Below the pieces are notes generated by a model. That model saw only the letters and a program-made list of their open reading frames with translations, made no database searches and had not been told where the DNA came from. Below, in pieces: positions 47,209 through 62,200 of a stretch of DNA of 64,000 bases. Numbering within the stretch: the first letter of the stretch is position 1; every line of letters starts with the position of its first letter. The stretch covers positions 1,612,001-1,676,000 of the forward strand of contig NC_089178.1 of the NCBI RefSeq assembly GCF_947507565.1, in the 5' to 3' direction. The translations under genes and the position numbers were made by a program. Source of the DNA: Oscarella lobularis (taxonomy: Eukaryota; Porifera; Homoscleromorpha; Homosclerophorida; Oscarellidae).

Positions 47209-50200
47209 ATGTTCGAGGGACTTGTCGTTGCAATACTGAACAAGTTTCTAAAGCCCTACGTAAAGAACTTGGACTCGTCGCAGCTAAAACTGAGCGTGTT
47301 CAGCGGTAAGCGTTATCGCGGAGCGCTCGAACGACGAACGCATGGCCTCGTTTAGGCGATGTAACTCTGAAAGAGCTCGAAGTGAAGCCGGATGCGCTGG
47401 TAGGAAAGCGCTGGAGCAGGCGCCACGCAATGCGGTTCCAATTTCCACTCGCACCGTCTTTTCTCCGCCCTATAGGCCGACTTGAACCTGCCTATACGAA
47501 TTCGATCTGGATTTCTGCGTAAGTTCGATGGCAGACGCATGCATTCACTATTGCGACGCGTCCTTTTGCCCTCGGGGGAGGGAGGAGGAGCCTGAGATCA
47601 ATCTGTCGCAAAGGGGTGTTGATGAGTCTTTTCGTGGTGTGGGAGTGGTGGGTATTGTTGTGGTTTTCACAATTCGTCTTTCGTACTGTAGAGGATCTTA
47701 CGCTCAAGATTCCTTGGCGGTCTTTGTACACTTCTCGCACGGTCGTCGCAGTGAGAGGACTCTACCTCCTGGTGTCGCCTGCTACATGTGATAATTGACA
47801 ACGACGTCTCGTGGTCCGAAATTCTAAAATTAGAATTAATATAGCATTCAAGTATGACAAAGAGAAAGCGGAGAAAGAAGCCAAGGAGAGGAAGAAGGAG
47901 CAATTAGAGCAGATAGAGGAAAAGAAACGTCAAGAGCAAGAGGGTGGGAGAGGGAGGACTGCGCTAGTGAGCATGCCGTGTCCTTCCTTACACGTGACTT
48001 TGTTCAGGTTCAACAAAAGACGAAAAGAGTGCCGGATTTGCCGAGAAACTGGTGACGCAAATAGTGAAGAATCTAGAGGTCACTAAATCATTTGAAAGCG
48101 AAGAGAAGGATTCTAGTGCTCCTCTTCCTTCATAGCTCACCATCGAAAACATTCACGTTCGCTACGAGGACGACGTATAAGCGATATTCTATAGCCCGTA
48201 GACGCAGTGATTATAGTGGGAGGTGTTGCTCCTTTTTTGAAGGTCTCGGATCCAGATCATCCATTCTCTTTTGGCGTGACGTTGGAAGAAGTGTCGGCAC
48301 AAACGACTGATTCTAACTATAAGGAGAAAGTGATCAAGGAATCCGTTGAGAGGATCTACAAGGTGTGGCATTACGACCTGATAGACCTTCATCCCTATTA
48401 GGATATTTTCGTTGGTAGCTTTTGCAACTGAAATGCCTTTCTGTGTATTGGAACTCTGATACCAAACAACTGGCTGGGCTTCCTTTGAACGAGTGGAAGG
48501 CAAGCAAGCAAAAGGAAAACACTCTTTTTTGTTCAAACAAGTACGTGTTTTCTCTGCAGAAGAGTTTCTTTGACGGAATAGCCAGAGTTGGTCAAAGTCA
48601 TCCGGAAGAGTATCAGTACGGTGAGTGGGGTAGACAAGCTTATAATTGCACCTTTGAGTAACATGCTGTTCTCATTAAACCACGCGGATTTCTATTAATT
48701 TAACGCGGGGTCGCATTCTCTTATTTAGTGTTGGCTCCTCTGACGTCATCGGCTAAGCTCATGCTGAATCAAAAGCCTGGAACTGACATGAACATACCAA
48801 GAGTATCGTCTAAATCCTAGTCATATTGTTTGCAGTTCTAAACTGATTTTCTCCTCTAGGTCTTGCTGGATTTTGTGTTAGAGCAGATCGGCTTTCACCT
48901 ATCTCGACGCCAGGTAATCGATTGGCCTTATGTCAAGTCTTCTTGCCATAGTGACACCGTGACTTCAGTTTGTCCAAATAATGCACCTCATTGAAGGCTT
49001 TGACATGATGGCACTCAATTTGAAATATTTGAAATACAAGGCTCCCGGACGTCCGAAGGGCAAAAAGAATGTCTCACTTTGGTGTGATGCTAGCCTAGAG
49101 ATCCCTTAATTAAGGGTTAACTTAGATTTCGTCTGTTTGTTTAGGTGGAAGTATGCCTTCAATGCAGTTCTTAAGGAAGACGTCCAGAGACGCTTTAAAA
49201 TGTGGTCGTGGAAGCACATCAAGAAGTACAGGTACGTTTGATTCTTGAACGTCGCTTCTTTTTGCTTCCTTATGCACGTGATTTCGAAGACTCTCCCTGA
49301 AGTCGTACCGAGCTCTTTATCTGAAAAAGCTTCTTGGAAAAGCTTACGACAAGACCCAACTCGAGGTAATACACAATCTATTGCAGATGCAAACGCCGAA
49401 CCGTTTTCACTCTTTTTCGAAGTCATTGGAAGATCATCTGGACGTTTTTAGCATTACCTTTGCGAGAGGTCTAGCAGAGGCCGATGTGAGCTCCGTTCAG
49501 TGTGACGCGCAGGCGAATTTTCAACTTTTGTGCAGGAGAGAAAATTAAAGAAAGAGCAAGAAGCGGAGAAAGCTGAACGAGCCAAAGAGGGTTTCTTTTC
49601 GCGATGGTTTGGATCAACGAAAAAGACAGACAAAGGAACGGTGGCCGTCGCTCAAGTTGCCGGTGAACAAGTCGCGATCAATTTAATTTCTCAACGGTTA
49701 ATGCGTTTTCAGGCGAGACGGTTGAAATACCGGAGTCGGAAAAGAAAAAGCTCTACGACGCGATTGGCTATAGTGACGACGCGGCGATTGCCAGCTTTCC
49801 GGAAGAGGTGTGCGTTCGGCCGATTTTACACGGCGAATTGATCCGACTGCTTTCTTAGTACGTGGAACTCCGGTTGAAGTTCAAACTTGTCTTTCTCGTG
49901 GCGTCTGTCGAAGGGGAAGACGGCAGGTGATTTGAGCATCAATATTTCTTAGCGTTTCTATTTCTCCTGCTCAGTCCTATTCTCAATGCCAAATTGGATG
50001 GAGCAATGACGGAAGTGGAAATGCGACCGTCGGCGAAGGGATTGAGGTAGCTGGGCTCACAGAGCAAAGAGACGACATGCTACTGTACCTATTTCTTCAG
50101 CGTACATGCGTCGTCGTCGACTTTCAGCGTTTACGGAATGGAAGTAGATGGTCTAGTGCCAGCCCTACTCACGCCTCAGCTCACAGACCCTAGTACTAGT

Positions 50201-53200
50201 TTCTCTCTATTCTCTTTTTTTTGAAAGCTCAACTTTCTTCTTATCTTTTGTTTAGGCCAATCACTTGTATCTGTTGATTTTGACGTCAATCCTTTGAATC
50301 AGCCAAGAAAGATAGATCAGAAATTGAGAGTAGCCTTGCAGCCGTCAGAAATAACGGTGGACATGGTAACGATTGCCCTTAGTAAAATCTGCGCCAGTTC
50401 ACGTTTTTATTTAGCCCACGATCAACGCTCTTATTGCATTCTTTCAGCTTCCCTCCGACGTTCATCTGCAGAAGTAAGCCAGCTTGGTTCCTTTGTTAGA
50501 GGAGATTATGCGTGTATATATTTCCTCTAGCGTGTCGTCTGCGGCTCAAAATCAGCTGAGCAACCTAAGGGAATCCGGACGGGCTTCAATCCAGCATGCG
50601 ATAGGACAACGAAACGTACGTTGGTGCTACTGTTGATATTTCAATTGCACGTCGCACGTACTTTGCCGCTCAGCTTTTTGACTTGGCCATCCACGTGCAG
50701 TCTCCGTATGTCATTTTACCGGAGAATGGAAGATTAACAGAGTATGAGATCTCTTGTCCTTCCTTCCTTTTTCCTCCCCATGTTTTGGCATTTTCTACGC
50801 AGGTCTGCCAGCGTCGTTGTTGTAGACTTGGGAAAGTTTTCAATGAAGTCCGAGCTTCAAGACGAAATTTCTCCCGAGGTATGTTCATCTCGGATTCAAC
50901 CCTCGCAATACACCGGGTTTCCTTAGCTTGCCACGCAGGAGGAACTGGACCAGCATGCATACGACAAGTTCTCCCTTGACATGACCGACTTTTCCGTCTG
51001 TTTAGCTCCTTCAAGTGATTTACATAATTAATCTTGTCTCTGCCTCTGTTCTCGTTGAAGGCGTTTGTCTCTCTTTTCTACATAGAGTCGAAGTGGGAAG
51101 AAATCCGACACTTGCCTACTTCGCCCCTGCACGTCATTCAGCCTCTCGGACTCAAAGTGACTCTCATGAAATCCATTATTCCCGACGACGTCCGTTTGGC
51201 GACGTACGATACGAATCGTAGTCAGAATTAGGGCTAGGAGTAATTCCTTCTGCTTATCTTTTCTAGCGTTAAAGTAGGTGCGACGTTGCCCTCTATTGAA
51301 GTGGCTCTTTCGGATCAGAAGATTGAAAATATAATGAAGGCACGTTCTCGCCTCTGAAATGAGTTGTCTCTTATAGCGAAAGATTTTTAGATTGTCGACA
51401 GCCTTCCTCTCCCCGAGTTGGAGAAACCACGCGAAGAGGTAATATGAAAAGTGATAGCAACAGATTTCATCAAAGTTTTATTTTGTTTATTTAGCCTGTT
51501 GTGAGTCGCACTCCTGCCGAACTGCCTTCCCTATCAAAACTTGGAGTGTCTGCTTCGAAACTTGACTTGGTGTCGTTGGACAGTGTGAGTACAATGGATT
51601 TAGAGCAGCTTCTAGACGAGCCGAGGGAAGACGACGTCGCTAAGGAGGACGTTTTTGTGGAAGAGAAAAAAGCGGATCAAAAGAACGTCATACAATTCGT
51701 CGGAGATTTTGTTATTGAAAAAATCGCAGCCGTCATGTCCGAGCACAAGAACGGCAAAGACACTCCAGTGTGCGATTTCAGTCTCAAATCGGTGAAATCG
51801 TCTGTGAAAGTGAGGACGTGGGACATGACCGTCGACGCTTCAGTGGGACCGCTGGCCCTGAGGAACCGCTGTACGAAAGGTGAAGATTAGAAACATGTAC
51901 CTATGAAACCGATAGGTGACGACGCTATTTTGGTCAGACGAACCGTTGGAGATGTTGAGTTGCAGTCCTGACGCTCAGCTTCTTACCGTGAACTTTACCA
52001 AGGTGAAAGAATGTCTTTTCTCGGCTTCGTCTTTCTTATCGAGTTTTTTTTGCGTGTTTGTGTGTGCAGGCGGATCCGTCTTCTCCGGAATTCGAAACGG
52101 TGCATTGTTTGACTTTGCACAAGTTGACGGCCACTGTTTCGTCGCTCGACGTCACCGCGGAAGAACGAAGTCTTCATCGTCTCATCGATTTCTTTGTTGG
52201 CATCATTCCTCAGGAGTCGACGTGAGGCGCTTCCTTGCAACGAAAAGATGCACTACGAATTCGCGATTTTAGAAAGGCAAAGTTAATTGAAGCTGCGGAC
52301 GAAAATGCTGAAAATCTTGTGAAGAACGCTCAAAGTCGGAACCGCTCATTCTAATCGATATTGACTAATCTCCTGTGTTCTTTTCTGTAAAAGCTTCTTC
52401 CCTTCCGCTAACGTCTCAATCCAAGACGTATACCCAATTTGCTGTCGAAGCGTCGCTTGAGAAATTTGGCGTCGTCATCATGTCCGACGACAGAAATCTG
52501 GGCGAGCTGCACATCCAAGGTGAGAGAGCGCGCGCGATCGCAAAGTTTGAAGGAGAAGGACGACGTCACTGATCCACTGTAGATGTCAAGACGGACGTGA
52601 CCTTGAAAACTGACGTCATCGACGTAGATGTCAGGCAAGAAAGAGACAGGTCTCACAGGCAATAAATAATTAAATTCGATTCAGAATGAAAGATTTCTTT
52701 GTTCTTGACGGAGCTGAAGATACCAAATACAAGAAGGTCTCATACATTTACAATGTAATTCCTGTATTTATAGGTTTGCTTGTTTTTGTTCAGATCGTGC
52801 AGATCGTTGAAGGCTCGAACGAACTGTTTAAAGCTCACGTTAGTAGTCGTTTCTTCTTAGTTTTTCTCTTATTGTATCAACGTTTCTTTAGATCCGCATC
52901 TTCAATCGGACTGAAGACGAAAAGGAGACGATGGACTTGGACTGCGCCGATGTGGAAGTGAATGTCGTCGCGGCGGCACTGAGAATCGTCTTCATCAATG
53001 ATTTTGTGCAAGCCATGATGGTGCAGTAAACTTTGACTAAATCTGCTTATAAGGATGTTTTACTGTATATGCACTAGAACTTTGCTCTCGGTTTCAAGCC
53101 CAGTGACGAGGTTATTGAGACAGCCAAACAGAAGGCAGTAGAAGCGGCATCGAAGGCTCGAGACAAAGTAAGCTAACTGGCGTCTTCCTATCACGTTAAC

Positions 53201-56200
53201 CCTGCTTTGTTTTAGATGAAAGAGAACGTTGATTCTCGTATTCGACTCGATGTCAATCTCGCTGCTCCGTGTATCGTTGCGCCAAGAAGCAGTTCCAGCG
53301 ACGAGCGACTCGAAGCCAATTTGGGTCAAATCATAGTGGCCAATCACTTCCTGCACAAGGAATCGCCTGCTTCGACTTATAAGGTGCTGATAGACTCCCT
53401 CGATGTCAGCTTGACCCAGCTCGAGTTGAAGAGGTAAAGAAAATTAGCATATTTCACTGGGCACCGGCGCAGCTTACGGTGATCATACTATTTACTATTG
53501 ATACTGATGTGCCTTCTCTTGCAGGAAAGGATCATCCTCGGGATCAGACATGGTTCTTATTGAACCGGTTGAACTTGGTGTTACTGTCGATCGGTGTCTG
53601 TCGGCTCGGCACGAAGGACTGCCCATGGTCAGCGTCAAGGGAAAAATACCGAAAATTGGAGTGAGTTTTTGCCATCATTCTTGAAGCGAATGTTTATTTC
53701 GATTTTCGCTAGATTAAAGGTGGCAAGGATGACATCAATTTCGTTTTGGCCTTCTTGGACGAGAACATGAAAGTGGAAGATACGCAAGCAAAGGCCGCAG
53801 AGAAAAAAATTCAAGGTTTTTTATAGTTTGCCTTCGCGAGACGAAAGTGTATCGTTCGGTCGTTTAGAAAAACCTTCAGCGAAAGAATTGACTCCCAAGA
53901 CGGAATTGACTCCGAAATCGCCGGGTCCCGCAGTCAAAAAGCCGACGCCTGGCGTTGAAGACGCGATTGCCGACGTGAGCTTCGAACTTCCCGAGGTATA
54001 GAGAGACTGTCACGCGTTCGAGTGAGGAGAGAATCGTTCTGCACTAGGTCTCGGTGACTGTACTGACACAAAACGAGACGGACTGCCAACCGTGGCTCGA
54101 GTTTTCTATCAATTCTGTCGTCGCGTCGGTGCATGTTGGGACGGACAGCGCTGAGGTGAGCGCATCGCTTCGAAAGACCATGCTGCTTGATTACACGGTA
54201 AAAGGTAAGCGGTTATCTATATAGTCTTGGTCTTCTTTTGGTGATTTCGTTTCCGTATAGGAAAATCTGGTCGCCCTCTGAAAGTCATCTCTTCTTCTGA
54301 AGAGAAAGATTTGATTTGTTTTCATTTGAACAAGGTAACCCTGCGCTTTGCTTTTCTGCAATCTCGTTTTTTGATTGGCTGGACAGGTTGATCGGGAGTC
54401 TCCCAAGTTCGACTCGTCCGAAATGAAAATCGCTCTGGACGTGACATCAATCGCCGTGAGCATTCACGAAGAAACTGTTCACAGAGCTTTGAAATTCGTT
54501 GAAACCCTGGAACTCTCCAAGTAGAGAATAAAATATCCTCGTATACCATGTCATCTTTTTTTCTTTAGAGCGCCTCCTCCGCCTCCCGTATCGCGAGATG
54601 CTGCGGATGCTGTGAAATCGACGCCGTCGTCGCCGTCGCTTTCGCCACCTCCCGAAGAGTCGTCGGCATTTTCGCAAATGACGATGAACGCCAAACTGGA
54701 CAAACTCGCCATCTTGCTGATTTCTTCTCAATGTCGACTAGCTGATTTCTCTATCGACGCGCCGACCGTCCATCTTGAAATGATGTCCGACGGAAAGATG
54801 TCCGTATCGGCTAAAATAGAAGACCTCGTGCTGTTGGACGCGAGACCGTCCATGGAGAACGGAATTACAAGGTACAGTACACTCAAGTCTCCGTAAAAGT
54901 GTCTGGCAACGGTCAATTTTATCTTGATATTACATAGGATCCTAAGTCGAGTTGTTGGATCTGAAAGCAAGTTTCTCATTCAAGTGAACTACACAAGATC
55001 GGCTCAAGGCGAAAATTCAGGTAACGCTGGAGAGAGGGACCCACTGGCCTCATCGATCTTTTACCTGTTTAGTCGTGGCTTACGTCAACGACTTGCACAT
55101 TGTGGGAGCGGTCGAATTCAGCCTGAATGTCGTTTACTTCGTCAAGTCTCTCGTCGTTCAAGACAGCGTTGAAAAGATCAAGGAAGCGGTGCCGATCGCT
55201 GCTGCCGAGCCGATGCCTGTCGTCGAACCGCCGTCGACGCCTATTGACGTCCAAGTCAAGATCAACAACAATAAAGTGTTTCTATTGGAAGACGCGAAGA
55301 ACGAGAAGACGCGAGTAATTCTAGCGCAAGTAAGACGCCGCCTCAAAAAAGGACTTGCGCGAGCGCGCACTTTTGTTCTCAGTTTAATGGGACGGGGAGA
55401 TTCTATCAGAACGAGACTCAACAGAAAGCCATGCTTGGCATGCCAGATTTCACCGTCTACACGTGCTTTTACGACAAACGAACGACCATGTCTTCTGAAG
55501 TACGCCGCGACAACTCTTCGGGTCGTTTGTTTTCTATTCTAAAATCGTCGTGATTTTACAGATTGTTAGCCCGTTGAGCTTGCAGTTTACGTACGCTCTC
55601 AGTTACGTGAAAAAGACGACGAGAATCACTGTCGAAACGCCGGCCGTGATTGCGTCGATTGGCCCGCACATGGTCCACATCATCCTCAATATTGTCAACT
55701 GTGCAACAGAAACGTGGAAAGTACGATAGCAACGTGTCTCGAAGACCGCTCTATCTCTAACCTCTGTCGCATTATTTTAGGAACTGGAGCCTCCGGCCCC
55801 GGTGATCTCGTCGTCGACTGAAACGTGTCCAAGTGGCATATGGGATCCAAAGCCCGTTGACAAGAGCAAGTGGTACTATCAGACAGGTAAGCCTCGAAAT
55901 CACTGGCACAGCACCGACCTTTTTTGGCTCCGGAATGTTTTGAGAAATTTTATTCGTTTAGACAATTTGCCTCAAACGCGGATCGCAGGCAAAACGGCCT
56001 TTGACCGCCAGTCGAGTTTGTTGGAACGGCAGAGAAAATTGAGACAGACGTCATCTCAGTCCTTGGCGGCGGCGAACGTTGCGGTCGCCGAAGAGGCAAG
56101 CTGGTTCATTAGGAGGAGAACGTCGTGACGCGTTTTTTGAACCGCAGATCCTGATCGAAATCGAGCACCTTGACATAAAACTGGAGAATGAAAGCAAGGG

Positions 56201-59200
56201 CTGGTTCTATCCGGTCATCGCGCTGAACGCGAGCGCCAAGGCCGAACTGACGAATTGGTCTACAAACGTAAGTGTCTTTGTTTGGGATTGAACTTTACCT
56301 GCGCAGTGTTGTACTTAGCTATCGCTTGACGCTTCCCTCGACATAGAAGTGTCCTACTTCAACGAACGCATCGCGGTGTGGGAACCCCTTCTCGAGCCCG
56401 TCCCGAAATCGGAGTTCCGATATCGACGTTGGCGACTTGGAGCCATTGTCAAGCAGCACAAGATAGAAAAGCAGAAGGCGACGCCGTTTGCAATCCCAGA
56501 AACGATTGCCGAAGACGAAGAAACGGATGGCAACGCTGTCGTGAAGACGAGCGATTCCGGCGTAGACTTGAGTGCAAGAAGGGAATCCGTCGCCGAAGTT
56601 GAAATGCCGCCGCCCGCAATTGCCGTCACGATATCGTCGGACGATCCGTTGGAATTGACCGTGACAAAGACAGCGCTCTACGTGATTCAAAGACTGGTCA
56701 AGGTTAGTTTAATTCATCCCTTTTGTCGTCGCTGTCATTCCAGTAATACGAGACTGCCTTTTATTAACAGACGTGGACTGGAACGGAGGAAAATCCTGAT
56801 CAGCTTTCGACTTCAAAGAGCTTGCCGCCGTATTTGATCGAGAACAAGGTTTTTTAAACGTTAAAGCAGCGCCTTTCGCTATTGCTATGCGCTTCTTTTC
56901 AGACTGGGCAAACGATAACAATAATCCCGGGAGAGAATTTCGATGTAGGTCACGACGGTGGCGTCGTCATTTAGATTTTGATTGCTCTTTTATTTTTATG
57001 TTTTCATTAGAATGAAGGAAATGAGACGGGTCTAAAAATGACCGATGGCTTGTCCCAACCTTTGCGATACAAACGAGACACTCGAGGATCCATTGACGTT
57101 CTCAGCCGAACGTTTGACGCCGACAGCGAAAATCTGTACCGCGAAGCTGCTTATCACATCAGCATAGAAGTGAGAAAGAGGAGAAAGGAGAAAGGAGAGA
57201 AAAATCCTGTACGATATTGATAGGTTGACGGCTACAAGAGAATTTCGAATGTGCCGGTGACGAAGTCTTGTCGTTTGCTCTATTACCTTGTTCCCAGTTC
57301 TACCAAACAACCTGTAGGGCAGATGTTTGGCTAAAAGTACTAGGATGCGTAATCTCCTTTCCTCGCAGACTGTTCCTCTCGTGTGCGATATAGAACTCGT
57401 TGACGTGCAGAAAGTCGTTCGAATTCGTTCGTCGTTCCAAGTGCGTAGTTTCGCTGTGCTGTTAGAGACCGTAGAGCACCTGTTCCTTTAGATTGAAAAC
57501 AATTTGTCTACGGAAGTTGATCTGTACGTGAAAGGAGAGTCAAAACCCATGACTCAGCTCAAACCGTCGGAGACGTATTCTCCACCGTTGCTCACGGCGT
57601 CCACCAGCGCTTTCTCAATCAGTCCAACAGGCTCTGTGTAAGTCTGGGAAGCTCTAATTTTGTGTGTCGGGCAAAAGTGTTCTTAAGTTACAAGCCCAGC
57701 GGCGAATTTAGCTGGAAGAGTGGAAAGACTTCAAGCGGTGTAAGACACAGTTGCGTTACTTGTCTCTCTGATGCGGTCGATGGCACGAAATTTGTTGCTC
57801 GGGTTTGATTTTAATAGCATCCCCAGACGTCGTACAGAAATTCTATTTTCAGCTTATTGCTGAGCCGGAGACGTACGACAACGTCGCCGAAGTGCCAAGA
57901 GAAATACCGCATCATACGATGCATCTGTACGTGCCTTTCGTCTTGCACAATCAACTACCGCAGACGCTCAAGGGACAAGTAGAGGTGGGAGAGGAAACTA
58001 TGATATAGGGAGAGACGCTAAAGAGACGTTGAACTCTAGGGCCTTGGCAAAGAATTTGAGCTATCTTCCGGAGCCAAGGAGTCATACAGCGCAATAGACG
58101 TCGATTCCTCCGAGAAAGGCTTTACCGTCTACCTGTGGACGAAAGACGACTCAGGGCTAGAATGGAACGGCCACGCCGTCTTCAAGCCACGCCGAGACGA
58201 CGAGCTGACTGACGTAGAGTTTACAGCCCAATTGCCGGACGGAAAGTCAATGGCAATGGTGCAGTTTTCTTTCCTGTTTCTTTTCTTTTTTCAAGACGTC
58301 GTATTTGACAGATGTTCGGAGTGCGATTGCATTGCATGAAATCGGTAGAGGCTTACCTCTTTGTGCCGTACTGGATGGTGAATAAGACAGGAACAGCTCT
58401 CCAGTACAAGGTCGGGTCGCACTCGGAAACAACGAACGTTTTCTATAAAATCGACTCTTGTTTAGGCGGACGGAGCTTCGTACAGCGTTTCCCACGAATC
58501 GACGGTCAAGAATGCAGTCATGTTTGGTTTGCCGAAATCCGGCTCGAAAAGAAAGGCGAGAAAGAGCACCTAAAAGCAAATCGATCGCGAAAAACTTGTC
58601 GCGGCGCTTGTGTATAGATTCGCCTCAAGGCTTTTGGATCAGACTGGTCAAAATTGTTTCCGCTGGATGCAGCTGGCAGCGGCGGTAGCATCAAGTGCAA
58701 AGAAGGAAACCAAGTCTATGAGGTACGTCCGTTCTCCAACGAGATAGTCTGACTCGACTTCTCTTTGCGTTTAATTAGCTCGGGCTTCAAGTGACGCTGA
58801 CTAGCTTTGGCTTGAGCCGAATTGTCACTTTCTCATCTTATCAAATCGTCGTCAACAAAACGAGCGTAACATCTCCTACTCTGGTACTAGCGTTCGTTTG
58901 CCCGAACACGTTCTTCTTAGGAGACCATTTTTATCTACGAAGGCGACAGCCACGTGCCTGTGACCATTGAACCCGGACAGGCGAGTCAATTTCCTCACGG
59001 AGCTCCTCTTTGTTGATGATTTCTTTTGCAGTGGGAACCTTATTGGGCCGAAGGGAAGTCGGGTGTCATGTCCGTAAAACTGGGATCGGTCGATGGGCCA
59101 GAATCTCCCAAATTCGCATTCAATCGAGCTCATTCGACTCTTCTCGAATTGAAAGGGAAACTCGAAGGAGTGCGGAGTCTTGTTCGTTGGGAGAGTGCTA

Positions 59201-62200
59201 TTGTCTAATCTTTTCCACAGACGCGAGGAGTCTACGTTCAAGTCGAACTGTCCGATTCGTCGTTGATTATCAGCTTCACTCCGTACTTCGTCGGCTCGGC
59301 GCCGGTGCGCATTGAGAACAACATACGAAATGAAAAAGTCACTATCAACGTCTTTCAAAAGTTTGTGTTTATGCAAATGTTGGCAGTGCTCCATTGAAAC
59401 TCTGCCCACAGAGAGGAGGAAAAGGTTCAGGATACTGTCGTCGCCGTCGAGAGCGGTTACTTGCGGATGTTTACGTGGCACAATCCGGACGGCAAACGCA
59501 CTCTCTGCTGGTCGTTCCCGGAGCTCAACGCCGTGAAATATCAAAACAATCTGAAGCAGGTACAAAACATTGCACTCAATCTTTTTTTGCAAATATCAAT
59601 CTGAACATAGGATTCTCACGGTAAATTTGATTTTCCTAAACGCGATGGTCTCGTTATCTACTGGGCTTCGTTCCTCGACGGTCTCCAGCGCGTCGTCATG
59701 TTCACGGACGACGAGGATGAAATGCTTCAAGCCACGGAAGTAGGTCCACAGCGCAAACCGTCTCTGTAAACAATTTCTCTTTCTCTAATATAAATCGAGG
59801 CGGCTCCTTAGTCTCGTTTAGTCGAGTCGTTTGACATTTAATGGCAGGCGAATTTCTTTCTTTCTAGACTGAACACCTTGAGCAAGCTGACGTCGAATTG
59901 ACCGTGTCTATTCCGAGCCTTGGGTTATCTTTAGTTAATGATCGCCGATCGTTGACCGTGGCCTACGTGAGCATAAGCAGGTCAGCTCTTGACGAACGTA
60001 GAATATTCTTTATTATAACGTCAAGCCGTTTCAGCTCGGGGTTGATGTGGGAATTCAAGCCGGCAAAGAAGAAACGCTTTCGCCCGGAGAGCTACGAAAT
60101 GTGCCAGAAGCTCGAAAAAGTCTTCGTTGATGCGTCAAAGGCAAAAGAGTCGGGTCTAGTGGTGAGCGATCTTGCACTGACTGTACAATACTGACGCGTT
60201 CTTCAACCTCAAACTTTTTCGGATGGGGTCTCAGATGGGCTACTGCGATTCTCATCTGAGACCTGCAAAGATTTGATTCTACTAGTAGTCCTTTCTTTCT
60301 AGGTTGATTTCAGTAAGGCCAACGACCTGAAGCTCATTCAGCCGAAAACCGGATCTTTACGAAGAACTCAGCACAAGGGAATTTGGTTTCAGTTCAGCAT
60401 GTCGGCTCACCACTACTTCATGCACGGCATTGTGAACCGAATTCAGGTAGCCGTCGGTGCACCTTTCTTTTTTCACATGCTTACAAATTGCCTCATAGAT
60501 TGACAATCAGATGAAAGAAAACGTTTTTCCGGTTGTTTTCAATCCTGTTCCTCCTCCCAAGTCAGTAGCCAGTCAAGCAGGTACGTCACATAACCGGCAC
60601 GCTTCCGTATAATGCTGTAGATTTTGCTTGTGTACGTAGCTCCGAAACCTTTCCTCGAAGCGAGCGTGGTCATCAACAAAACAGAGCAGACAAACACGCT
60701 GCAAATCAAGTAAAACGCGGGTTTTTCCAGATCGGTCTACGTACTTTTGCACAGCAGCGTTTTCCTTTGACAGATACTTTATGGTATTGGTACAGGAGAT
60801 GGCCGTTCGTGTTGACATGGGTCTAATCGGCTCTCTCGTTGATCTTTTTTCGCCGCAAGGTTGGGACGATTCTGGCGAAGTAGGTCAATATGCTGAGGCT
60901 AAGGAACAGTTCATTGACTTTGTTGCTTGTGTCTTTAGGCGGAACGCTTCAAGAAGGATTTGGAACTTATTCACAGAAGCATCTTAGAAACTTCGGTAAA
61001 ATAGTACGCGTGCAGTGGTCTTTCTGCCAGGGAATGGTTCTCTTGTGTTAGGCAACCTATGAAGGACAGCGGATTTACATTAGTTACCTTCATCTCTCGC
61101 CAATCAAAGTCTCTATCGTGTCTTTCTTGGGGATTACAATAACTCTGTCTTGTTTCTTCTTTAGATACATGCAAGCTTTTCTATGGATGCTCCCGGCGCG
61201 GACGAGGACGAAAGCAGCAGCTTGGTTGCCTTGCCTGTCGACTTTGTGAAGGTTCTTTTGAAGTCGGTTGGCGTCGTGCTCACGGACGTTCAAGACATTG
61301 AATTGAGGTACAAAAACCATATGTATGTTGTACTTAAACGCATCTCTCTTTTCTAGATTGGCATATTTTGAATTGGTTGGTCAGTCTTGGACACAGCAGC
61401 AACTGATAGGAGGCATTCGCAAGCACTATACGACTCAGGTAACATTAATTGGTTATTTATTTGATGGCCTTTGTGCCAACTGCAGAATGTCTTCCTCCTA
61501 GGCAATCAAACAAATGTATGCTTTGGTTCTCGGCTTAGACGTTATAGGAAATCCTTTTGGATTGGTGTCGGATATCAAAGACGGCGTTTTTGACCTATTC
61601 TATGAGCCTTACCAGGCGAGTGTGCGTTGTCGGTGTAAGCATACTCGCTGGATTGTCTTCTATCTCTGTCAGGGAGCTATTCAAGGACCAGGAGAGTTTG
61701 CTGTTGGAGTCGCGTACGGCGTTCAAAGTCTTGTGAGCCACACAGTCGGTATGCCTCATTATCGTCGCTTCAACAACGGCGAATTGTCAATTTGGGGTGC
61801 AGGGGGGTTGTTTGGGGCTGTGTCGCGCGTGACGGGAACCCTCGGCAAGGGCTTGACGAATTTGACGTTTGACGACGAGCTGAAGAAGGAAAAGGCGCAG
61901 GCAAACAAACCAAAAGGCGTCAAAGAAGGATTTACGAAAGGAGCTCAGGGTCTATTTCATGTAAGATAGAAGATGCTTTATTCCTTTCGCTCGTAAGCAC
62001 CAGTGCCTTAGGGAATTGTTGGCGGCATTGCAGGCGTTGTTTTGAAGCCAGCTGAAGGCAAACCTGCTCTGACGTGACGTGAACAGAGGGCGACTAAAGC
62101 GTTTTCTTTTGCAGGTGCAAAGAAAGGCGGTGTCGGGGGATTCTTCAAGGGCATCGGAAAGGGATTGATTGGTGTTGTTGCCCGGCCTGTTGGTGGCGTT

